A DNA stretch of 64,000 nt from Forficula auricularia (Eukaryota > Arthropoda > Insecta > Dermaptera > Forficulidae): assembly GCA_024734495.1 (NCBI GenBank), contig JALMQS010000729.1, positions 1,364,001 to 1,428,000 on the forward strand, written 5' to 3'. The position numbers and the translations under genes are program-made. The notes under the pieces are model-generated. The model had not been told where the DNA came from. It did not search any database and saw only the letters and a list, made by a program, of their open reading frames with translations. Positions 47,301 through 59,300 of the stretch are shown here, in pieces; the first letter of the stretch is position 1, and every line of letters begins with the position of its first letter.

Positions 47301-50300
47301 GGGCCCCAGAAGTCTAAAAATGCAAAAACTAACCGTCCAAAATGGGGGGTGTAGTGTAAAAAATGAAAATCTAGGCTCTTATGCCAAACTCAACTAAATT
47401 TCGTATACATAATCAGTGAGACCCCAAGAGTCTAAAAATGCAAAAACTAACCCCTACTAACATGATTATAATTAATTTTATTAAATATTAAATATAAGTG
47501 AGGGGCCAGGTTGTATGGTAAAGTCAAATGGATGGCCACATCAGAACACGTCAGCTTATTTTTTTTTTCAAAATTTTGCTTCGAATTCTCACTCTGGCTT
47601 AGGATGGCTAGAAGTTTATTTTTTAAATTATTAAATATATTTTCTTATCATTGATATTCTTTCTAATTTGAGTCAAACCAATCTATTTGATTTGTTAAAA
47701 TTTATAAGTTAATCTAAATTCCAATATTATTATTTTTTTTTTTTAAATACTTTTAGTGATGGACGCAAGTGTGAAATTACCTAATAGTATAATCAATTCT
47801 GGATTACGTTTTGTTGGAGATATGGATTTATGCTTCTTGAGTGAAAAATTATCTAATGGAAAAATGAAAACTCAGCATTGCATCGTCCAAGTTCCTTTTA
47901 GTGAAGAACTTAGGGACAATTTTATTAGCAAGAAAGATTTACGTATTTTTAAATATTATCATCTAAAAACTTTTGATTTATTTTAATTATTCTTATTCGC
48001 ACTTGAATGTATAAAACAATTTTAATAATGTTTCGATATTTTGTAATTGTTTCCTTTATAAAATTTTGCGAAAATAGTGATTTTCTGCTAATTTAACTTA
48101 ATTCAGAAATCTAAATCATTCAAACTTAAAATATTCTTGATTGTCCAAATTAGTAATATAACTTCTTTAATCTTCTTATCAATCTCAGATCATTAAAAAA
48201 GAAAGAAAAATCTTCTCACTTTTAAAAAAAATTATTATTATTAAAACATGTTTCGGGCCTAGTCGAACCCATCTTCAGTTAACACCCACTTTTTCCTTTA
48301 CATAATTCTTTTCTTTCTTTTTTAACGATGTGAGATTGATAAGAAGAGTTAGGAAATTAAATTAGGTTGGAGTTGGTGGTGTTTCACTATAAACACCACC
48401 AACTCCAACCTAATTTAATTTTAACAATGTTTCACTATAAACCAACACCGCGTTCCCTAAATTTTAAGAGTTAGGAAGTTATATTAAATCTAAATCAGAT
48501 ATAGAATTTTATTGGCGATAATGAATTCAATCATTTGGTAGCCTAATACCTCTATGTTAAAACTTAAGAATACTTTTATAAGAGTAAATCAAAATCGTGG
48601 AATCACAATTAAAAGCCTAACAGCAGATTATTTATTACCTTTAATCTTTCAACTCTGACCCAAATTCTTGAAATTTCATTCTAATCTCTATCTTCTTTTC
48701 ACAATGTTAGGTTCCACATGTATATAGATTTTATTTTTAGGTTTATATATATTAAAAATATATACAGGGTGGTGACTTGGCCGACGCAGCATAGCGATTA
48801 CAATGTTAATTTTTGAATGTGCATTTATTTGCTCCCATAATTATTTTAAGAGTTAAAGTATCTTATAGGTTTTTTGTAGATAAAAAAATACTGAATCCGA
48901 ACATATTTTTGTTTTCAAATTTTGGAATTTTAGAACCGTAATAATCAACATTATAAATAATTGTTTTTGCAACGAAATTTTCTCTGGAGAGAGACGGACT
49001 GGTAGAAATTTTAATTGAAAGTAATGGAAGGCAGCCCAGAGGTAGTGAGGAAAGAAAAAATTAACACATATAAAATAAGGTGTAATTTATTGAATCCTTC
49101 CTCCTTTCCTTTCAAACCGAAGTTTCGGAGGATTTTTCCTCCTTCTTCAGGGTTTCAAAGGGTCAATGAATGAAACAAATAAAATGTTTCCTTCTTCTCT
49201 CCACAGTAGTGTTCAAAAACTTTCTTCATTTTTAACAAAAGGCATAGAAAGACAAAAATTTTTTTTTTCCTTCTAGAAGAAATTTTTTTTGAAATGATGG
49301 AAAAAAGTAATGAAGACAGAGATTATTTGAAAAACATTGTTTTCACGGACGAATGCACGTTTACACTCCATAATGAACCAAACGTTCAAAATTGTAGAGT
49401 GTGGGGCTACTGAAAATCCACACAATGTTGTAAAGACCAGGACCCAATATCCCCAAAAAATTAACGTTTGGGCGGGAATATTTGGTCATCGCATTTTAGG
49501 ACCATTTTTCTTAAATGAAAATTTAACTGGACAGCGCTTTTTGCAGTTATTGGAAGAGGATATAGTTCCGGCTGTAACGGAAAATGCTCGAGAAAACCAA
49601 GATATTTGGTTCCAGATGGATGGTTGCCCCGCACACAACAGCCGCGATGTCCGTGAATTTTTAAATAATCATTTTGAGAATAAAATCATTGGTCCGAGGT
49701 TTACGATTAGCTGGCCTGCAAGGTCCCCCGATCTTTCTCCCAACGATTTTTTTCTTTGGGGACATTTAAAATCAAAGATTTACTCTGGACAAACATTTCA
49801 AAACTTAGATCAACTCAAAAATCGTATACAAGCCGAATGTGATAAAATATCACAATACCAATTAGCAAATGTCAGACGAGAATTTTACGAAAGGTTGGGC
49901 CATTGTTTAGTGGTAAATGGTGGTTTATTCGAACATTTGCTATGATTGTTATTTTTTGTTATAATTTTATGCATTTGTTAATTATGTTAAAAAATTAAAT
50001 TCTGTTTACCTTACTAATTTTATTGTTTTAATTACGTTTAAAAATATTACTTATAATTTCGTTGATTATTCTTGTGAAAATTTAAAAGCTCGTTCTAAAC
50101 TTCATCTACGTGAATCTACTATTTTTATTTATCAATGACGAATACAAAACTCAGCCCATTCAAATTTAACGAGTTTCTCATTATGGTAATCAATAAATTC
50201 TAATAAGAACTGATTTTAAAAAGTTCAAATATAACAAACGTCAAATAGAAACAACAAATGAAAATGCCCTGTTTGTTTTAATAATTCCATGGCCTCAGTG

Positions 50301-53300
50301 ATTTTTGTAAAAAATACAATTATTTATAATGTTGATTATTACGGTTCTGAAATTCCAAAATTTGAAAACAAAAATATGTTCGGATTTAGTATTTTTTTCT
50401 CTACAAAAAACCTATAAGAACTTTAACTCTAAGAGCAAATAAATGCACATTCAAAAATTAACATTGTAATCGCTACGCTGCGTCGGCCAAGTCACCACCC
50501 TGTATAGGTATTAATTATACTATAATTATACATATATTTAGCGTAAGATACTTGATTTCAGAGAGAAGAGTAATGATATAAATGATCACTACTGAGTACA
50601 TCTTGTGAAAATAAAAGTTTACTGAAAAATATAGAATTTTAGAAATTTTGAATTTAAATGAATTTTAATTAGGATTTGCAACCCATATTTTTTCCATTCA
50701 ATTGCTTTGGCTGAATGAGCTTCAGATTGCAATTTAAAATGTATTTCCCATTGGCAAATAGTTCATAATAAATATTATAGATAATTAAATTAAATTAGGG
50801 AACGAAGAAAAGATTTTTTATTATAGACAAAAGGATCAGCCGGGATTCGAACCCGGGATCTTCGCATGTTCGCTGTGATGCCTTTATAAGAGCCTTTTAG
50901 TTCTTATCCTCTTGGCCACTGATCTCCGAACTCAAACTAATGCCTAATGTCTATATGAATTTGGAATTTCATTTTTAACTGACTTTGTAAAAAGGATGAG
51001 GTTATCAATTCAACGGAATGTTGTTTTTTTTGTGTTTGAACATTTATTTCTCTTTACCATTTGGACCGATTTCGATGATTTTTTTTGCATTGGGTTCAGT
51101 CTAGTTCCCGATTGGTCCAGTTTAAATTTCATTGGTATTGGACCTTTTTTGTTATGTATGTTCACGCATAACTTCTTTGTTTATGGACCGATTTTGATGA
51201 TTCTTTTTTATTGGAAAGGGGGTGCCTTAGGGAAGATCCCATATTAATTGGTCAAGTTCTGATTATATCATCAATTACAAAATAAACTTCAATGTGCAAA
51301 TAATCGATATTATAATAAATAAAATCTTTTTATAAAAAAATCTTAAAACGTTCATCTAAAACCCGCTAACCTTTCGAGATAATTTCTCTATTAATGAATT
51401 GAATTTTATTATCGATTTCTGATTCCTTTGCCAGAATCTTTCTCTTACGAGATCCATGCAAGGTATTATCATAAGTCCTATTCTTAACATCACTAAAAAG
51501 TGAAAAATAAACATAATTTTAGAAATAAAACGACTTAAAAAAATTAAATACAACAAATAAAATAATAAGAACTCAAAAATAAAATAAAATACACTAAAAG
51601 GTATAAAATAATTATCTTATTTAGTTACAACTAAACGAAGAAATAGTTACATGAAATCACATTTTGAAGTCGGTGCCAAACATACTATATAAGCAAGCTT
51701 ACACGATGTTGTCTTCATTACCCGCCAAACGTACTAAGATCCGTCGAGTGCGATTCATAAAATATATATGTTTGGCACCGACTTCAAAAAGGGATTTCAT
51801 GTAACAATTTCATCGTTTAGTTGTAATTTACTCGTAAATTAGATAATTATTTTATACCTTTTAGTGCATTTTATTTTATTTTTGAGTTCTTATTATTTTA
51901 GTTGTTTCATTTAATTTTTTGAAGTCAGTTTTTTTTTCTCTTCCTCGTTCATTTTTGGAGCTCTGTAGTGGCCAGCGTATTATTAAACTATATTTCAAAC
52001 AGCCTCCCAATCGATCACAAGGGTAGAGAAGAAAATTATTTTCGACCTTTGGGTTTGTGATCGATTGGGAGGCGTTTGAATATATTATAGATAATATTTA
52101 TATTATATTTGAAACCAAAAATGTTAATTTCAGTTACAGGGATTAAGGTTTATGAGAGCCACGCCGTCCGTCTCTTTTGGCTTATGTCTACCAAGAGAAT
52201 GTTCTATTAAAAATATTAGCTCAATTGCCGACTGGTATTCTCATAGATTGAAAATGAACAATACTATACTTTCGCAAGATAATTGTTCAAATTCGGACGG
52301 AAGTTCATTTCGTATACGAGATTGGGTCGCTATGTATGAACAATATTTAAACATTTAAATGGTTATTTTATTGATAAAAATTTTCTTTATTTTTTTCCAG
52401 GTTTTTATTCATAATTTTAGGTATTGTAGTTGTTTTAAGTACAACCTATGATTTACTATCGCTTGGTAAGTCAACGTTTATTTAATTAACAATATTATTT
52501 TAAATAAATTTTATAATTTTTCTCATTAATATATCAAAGAATAATTGATATATCAATGAGAATTGTTTTTGACCGCGCTTATTTGAAAAATATATTTATC
52601 GCGAGACTACTGCGGATGACGCTATTGGAGTCTGCGGAGTCTTGAGTTTGGACCAAGAGAGAAAAATATGTATTCCACTTAGCTACATTCCAACGTCATT
52701 TCGCGTATAGCCCGCTAGACATTCGGATGGATCACCAAGCGAATTTGAAATCTCAGATGTTATATATTTAATCTCCCAGTCCAGAGCGCTTGATCTATTA
52801 GCATGTGTGTTAGATGCTTGCCATTAATTAATAGAATGTTTTCTACATTTGATTCAATCGAGAATCAAATGTAGGAATTTTTGTCGAATATTGAGTGAAA
52901 AACCTTCCCTCGACTGGTCATTAACAGTAATTAGTTAGTTAAATTTAAACCAGCTACGGTGCTGACCATTTTTCGATTTTTAAATTTCATTGGACTTTAT
53001 TATAAGGAGATGTAAATAATTGTATATTCGTATGTTGTCTCATTTTAAATTTGTATATGTATGTGTGTGTTGTGTGATCGAGCTTTTTATCAATGTTCTG
53101 TACAAACTGATGGAGTCGGCACATTGGTGGGGGAGTGGGTGAGTACTTTTTTGACACCTGTAATTATAACAACTCACTGACTTGCCTATTGTGTGGTCCC
53201 ACAGTTTCCACTGAGGAAGAGATGCTGAGAACGCGCTCGAAATATTTGGAATAACCATTTGAAAAACAAAATAAAATACTGGAAAGAAGCAAATTCAGTT

Positions 53301-56300
53301 TATTTATCCTAACAATAAAAAAAAAAAAAAAAAATATATAATATCTGAACTTATATATTTCTAACTTGAAATAATGATGTTAAATAAATTTTATTATAAA
53401 ATTTATTTAATATCACTATTTCAAGTTAGAAATATATAAATTCAGATATTATTTTCACTCAATATTTGACAAAAATTCCCTACATTTGATTCTCGATTGA
53501 ATCAAGTGTAGAAAACATTCGATTAATATTATTTTAAATTGTAATACATCATACATGTTATTAGAAGTATATCCGGTATTAAATGGTAAAAAATCTTTGA
53601 CACAAAAGTTTTCTAGAATAACTGATGAAAAATATGATATTGTTATGGCTGTCATACCTCCCGTATTTACGGGACTGTCATCGTATTTCACTACTCTGTC
53701 CCGAATTATTATTTATCCCGTTTTCTTCCTAAAAACTGCTTGAGGGGGGTGGGCCGCGCGACGCGGTGATTATTTAGAGAAAAATAATATCATCCAAAAC
53801 TTCGAAGCAACTATGAAATTGAGTATGGAAGAGAAATGGCCGAAGTTTATTGCATATTGATCAGATGCCATGTCTAATGAAGCTATGGAAATACGTATTT
53901 GCTATTTGAGGCCACAATGCAAATGTTTTTTTTTTTTTTTATGATAATGATGAGAGAAGGAGTTATACCAAAAAAGGTGCAACCCCTAAAGGCCTGGGTT
54001 GGCCCCTCCATCGTGAAAAGAAGAAGAAACAATTTTATGGGTTGGGCGGGGGTCGAAGGTATCTGTGGATACGGGTCTTAAATAGCTGAAGGTTATAAGT
54101 CGCGGGAAAGATGGTGGCAGGGAGCGAGTTCCAGTCTCTGGAGGTCAAAGGGATAAAAGAGTTGGCGAAAGCGCTTGTTCGACTTTTATCCAATTTGACA
54201 GCGAAGGGGTGCTGAGCGTTAGAAAACCGCGTGTTTCGCGTAAAGAGGGCATTAGGGGGGATAATTGATTTCAGCTCGACTGAACAGACACCGTGATAGT
54301 ATCTGTAGTACAGGGAAAGGGCAGAAACGGTTCTTCGGTGAGCCAGGGAGTCGAGTGAGTTGGTTAGAGCCGGTTCTCCTATTAGTTTAATTGCTCGCTT
54401 CTGAATCGCATCCAGTGTAGCAAGAGAATGCTTGGAGGCACCCCTCCACAGATGAGAGCCATATTCGAGACAGGGACGAATTTGAGCCTTATACAGCATA
54501 AGAAGTTGACTGGGAGTATAACAGCGTCTAGACCTAAATAGGAGACCAAGCTTGCGCGCTGCAGCTTTAGCAGTGGTTGAGATATGGTCATTCCATGAAA
54601 GGTCAGACCCTAGAGTTACGCCTAGCATTGAAATTTTATCCCTGAATTCTAGTGAGTTTGAGTCGAATGATATGTTTGGGAGGTTTCTGTCGACGCGCCT
54701 AGAAATAAGGCAACACTGAGTTTTCACTGCATTGAAGTTAACTAAGTTTTGGGATCCCCAGCTTTTAAGTTTGCATAAGTCTAAATTAATTGAAGAGGCA
54801 ATGTCTGCACGGTTTTTATGCGATGCAGGGGCGTTATGTAGGGTGCTGTCATCTGCGTAACAATGTACCGGATTGGAGGGCAAGTTGTGTGGAGAGAATA
54901 CTTTTCCTAATATCAACTCAATGGTCGAACGAAAGAAACAGGTTGTCACTGGAGACAATTAAGCAATTTGGATTTGAAATTAAAATTTGAAAACGAGTTG
55001 CGTCCAATTTTGTAATCATGTGAATGAAGAAAATGATATAATTAAGAAAGTAAAATCAACTTCAAAATATGATGGGACTAAAAAAAAGATTAGCATTGCT
55101 TCTTTTTTATTATTCTACGTGTTCATTTTATTAGATAGCTTTTTTTTATTTTTTTTATGATAATGATGAGAGAAGGAGTTACACCAAAAAGGTGCAACCC
55201 CTACAGGCCTCGGTTGGCCCCTCCATCGTGAAAAGAAGAAGAAATAATTTTATGGGTTGGGCGGAGGTCGAAGGTATCTGTGGATACGGGTCTTAAATAG
55301 CTGAAGGTTATAAGTCGCGGGAAAGATGGTGGCAGGGAGCGAGTTCCAGTCTCTAGAGGTCATAGGGATAAAAGAGTTGGCGAAAGCGCTTGTTCGACTT
55401 TTATTCAATTTGACAGCGAAGGGTGCTGAGCGTTAGAAAACCGCGTGTTTCTCGTAAAGAGGGCATTAAATTAGATAGCTTAAACTTTATTGATTTTTTT
55501 ATCAGAGTAAAATACACCATTACCTATACTCACATTTTTCATCTATTTTTTTATATTAAATATTTTTATTTATTTATTTATTTATTAAACGATTCTCTGA
55601 TGCCTCGTAGAGCAGATACAACAAGTCATTTGATACAAATTAAGGATCAATTATAGCGTCCAGCGTGAGGAAGCCAACTTCGAACACGCTGTATGCTATT
55701 TAGATTAACAATTTCGAGCCACTTTCGATCCCACCTAAAGCTCACAATCCATTTGAGATACAGAGCTGAAATTATACACATGTTATTATGTAATCGCTCT
55801 TGTAGAAAGTACCAAATTTCCATAATAAATCATAAATAGATTCTAAGATATGAACCTGAAAAACTAGCTAATTTTAACACTGACTCACTGACAGACAGGT
55901 CATCAAAACCTATATGGTTATAGAAGCAGTTAATTGACACGAATTAAAACCTTAATAATTTTAATAAACTTTTCATTCCAGGATCATTAAATTTCGTATA
56001 GTTTGGGACACAAATAAGGGAAAAATTCTAAAAACCCAAACTTACTATCTTTCAACTCCTAAAATGAAGGGGTGAAGATTGTAATATTAATTTGCACCTA
56101 ATATACGAAATGTATATGAAATGATCCTAGGATGCTAAAATTTGGCATAATGTTAGAGTTTGGGGTACTTTTAAAGGAAAAATAAATAAAAAGGTCTTTG
56201 TCCGGAACCCTAAAAAAAGGGGGAGGGCAATAAGATGGAGCTCCTGAAGTTCTTGAAAGAGATACTTTTTTTTTAATGCAATCGAATGCAAGAAGGGGTG

Positions 56301-59300
56301 CACTAGTAAAGATGCAGCTCCTATGGATCTCGAAAGACCCTTGCATTACCGAAGAGAAGGGAAAGTTGATTAAGTGAGAGGGTGTAGACGTAGGTGTCTA
56401 TGCACTCCGGTTTTGAAGGTTTGAAGATTATAAGTGCTGAGAAAGATGGAGGCTGGGAGAGAGTTCCAGTTCCATGAAGTCATGGGGATATACGTATTGG
56501 CGAATGAAGTAGTCCTAATTTGACAGCGAAAGAGTGTTTTGGGAGTCGCCAAAACGCGTGCTACGCGCAAAGCATGCTTTGGGGGAGCTATTGATTTTAT
56601 CTCATCAGAGCACCTGCTGTGATAGTATCTATAGAAAAGAGAAAGGGCAGAGACATTTCTTCGATGAGCTAGCGAGTCGAGGGAGTCAGTGAGGGTAGAA
56701 TCGTCAATTAGCCTGACGGCTCGTTTCTGAATTGCATCCAGGGTAGCAAGAGAATATTTAGAGGCTCCTCTCCATAGATGAGAGCCGTATTCGAGACAGG
56801 GCGGATTTGGCCTTGTAGATGGTGAGAAGTTGTGGGGGTTTGTAAAATCGCTTGGACCTGAATAAGTAGCCAATCTTCCTTGCTGCAGATTTCGCCACAG
56901 AGGAGATGTGTTCATTCCAAGACAGGTCAGATGCGACAGAGACGCCCAACATGGATAGGCTGTCACACATTTTCAGGGTATTCGAATTGAAGTGAATATC
57001 AGGGAAATCTTTATTTTCGCGCCTAGAAATTAGACAACATTGAGTCTTGTTTGTATTAAAGTTAACTAAATTTTGAGAGCCCCATTTATTCAGTTTGTCT
57101 AGGTCGAGTAATTGAGGAGGCAACATTGATTCGATTATTCGGGAGTGAGGGTTTGCCGTGCAGATTGCTATCGCCGGCGTAACAATGAGTGGGGTTTGAC
57201 GTTTACTCATGCATTTCAGAAGAGAAGAGGTAGGAGTGACCAACTGAAAGGGTAGAACACGCAGGTCTTAAAGAAAAGAATATTATTAGTTATAAGAGCC
57301 TGAGGTTAGGGAGCCAGAAAAAGGACAACATAATCTTATAAAAAATTTACAATAATAAATATATTATGAAACTTAAATCAGTTGAATCTTGTTCTATTAC
57401 GTTTTAGCAACACCCCCTCTTCCATTTTCAATAAGTCCAATTTAAAACAATCTTAGTCTGAGATTTCAACTAAAACTAATACGTATTACTTACTATTTAT
57501 TAAAATTATTAAGGTTTGAATTCGTGTCAATTAACTGCTTCTATAAAAATTATTATATTTACAATAAATAAATCCTAACCTATTAATATCTTGAGACGCT
57601 CTTGTTATTATAAATATTATACTAGTAAAGTAGATTAAACATATTATTCTTTTAATGAATTTAAAATATGATTTAAATTAATTATTACTTATTAATTTCT
57701 TTAATAGAAAATCCGGATCGAAAAAAAATCTACGCCTCCTTTTCTTGGTATACAAATGGAAAGAGATTACTTTATGGATTGGATGAAGCAAAAGAAGATT
57801 ATATTAGTTGTTTATATGGAATAAGAGCATTAACCATTTTGTGGATAGTAACAGCTCATTGGATAAAACATAAATTTTCCCAACCTAATTCGAATATGAT
57901 AAGTTTTGCATATGAGGTAATGTGTTTAGAAAATAATCAAATACAATAATCTCAAAAAGATAGATATTTAATGGGGTTCCGTAGCAAGGGACCCATTTTA
58001 TTTCTAGTCTTCTGGGGGCCCACAGATTATGTATTTATTTATTTATTTATTTATTTGGAGAAAACAACAGTCATAGTTCAAAAAAAATACACAATACAAA
58101 ACAAACACAATATAGATCAGAAAAAATAAAAAAACTATGACTTATTACACATTTTCTCACTGAGAGATATAGTATAAAACAAAGTTGGAATCTAGGGACA
58201 GAGCCCGAAATACAAATTTTAGCATGTTGAATGATTCTTATCCATTTTCAAACTCAATAGAAGGAATCGCATGGAACTGGACAATTACATTTAAATTAAA
58301 TTAACAAAAAACAAAACAATAACTTAGAACAGAGCCTCTCTCAAACAAACCAAAAGGCTCGCCGGCTCACCCGACCCCCCAGTGGCTCACTCTCACCCAA
58401 CCTAAAATGACTCAAACAGCCAAAAAGTTAAATCAATCAAAGTTTAATTCTATAGTCACCAAAATTAAAATCAAAAAGTAAATAAATTAAATCGTATGAG
58501 TCAAAAAGCTAAAAACCAAATAAATTAAATAAATTAAGTCAGTTAAGTTTAAAATTGAATAGTCATAAATAATTAAAAATTAAAAACCAAAACAAACTCA
58601 AAACAACCAAATTACATCAGTATAGTCAAAAATTTTAAATCAAAAACTGAATAAAATAATAAATTAACCCACCCAAAAATGAAAAGTCATGAATGTTAAA
58701 ACAAAAATAAATTAAATAAATAAATAAAATCAACGCAGTCAAACAAACAAATTAAACAAATCAAAAATTGAAAAGTCATAAATAGTAAAATTCAAATAAA
58801 TTAAACAAATTTACAAGCAAAATCAAAGTAGTGTATACACAATTTGGTTGAGTTTGATTTAAGGGCCTAGGTATGTTCATTTTGTGACCATCCCCCACAT
58901 TTTGGATGATTAGTTTATGATTTCTAGTCTTCTGAAGGTCCATAGATTATGTATACAAAATTTGTTTGAATTTGTTCCAAAGGACTAGATTTTAATTTTT
59001 TGACCCCTCTCCCCATTTTGGGTGGTTAGTTTTTGCATTTCTAGTCTTGTAGGGGTCCACAGATTATGTATACAAAATTTGGTTGAGTTTGGTCCAAGAG
59101 CCTAGATTTTAATTTCCTAACCACTATATTTATAGACTACATGTCTTCGTAAAACTCTCTGTAGACAACATTCTCTATCTATAAAGTGAGATCTCGTAAA
59201 TAAGTCGGGTTCAAATTTGACTGGCTTATTCAAAATAAATATTTTCCTCTGTCAATTAAATAGAAAAACTAAAAGTGAAGCCTCAATAATGTCACTGAGA

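Larger units (their letters stand above)
48765..50502 (+). mobile_element. DD41D-type Tc1/mariner-superfamily transposon with long inverted ends
   Basis: Ends CAGGGTGGTGACTTGGCCGA and its complement continue as near-perfect inverted repeats of about 190 bp (48765-48960; 50320-50502), flanked by TA on both sides. The interior carries a partial transposase and a small Penelope-like insert near 49080-49160. The N-terminal half of the transposase is missing. Confidence 0.8.

Noticed and set aside
4663..50935. Functional tRNA genes at the tRNA-like sequences (4663, 28195, 31660, 38945, 39314, 50828)
   Set aside because: B-boxes are good but acceptor or anticodon arms do not form clearly, and several are multi-copy with shared tails.
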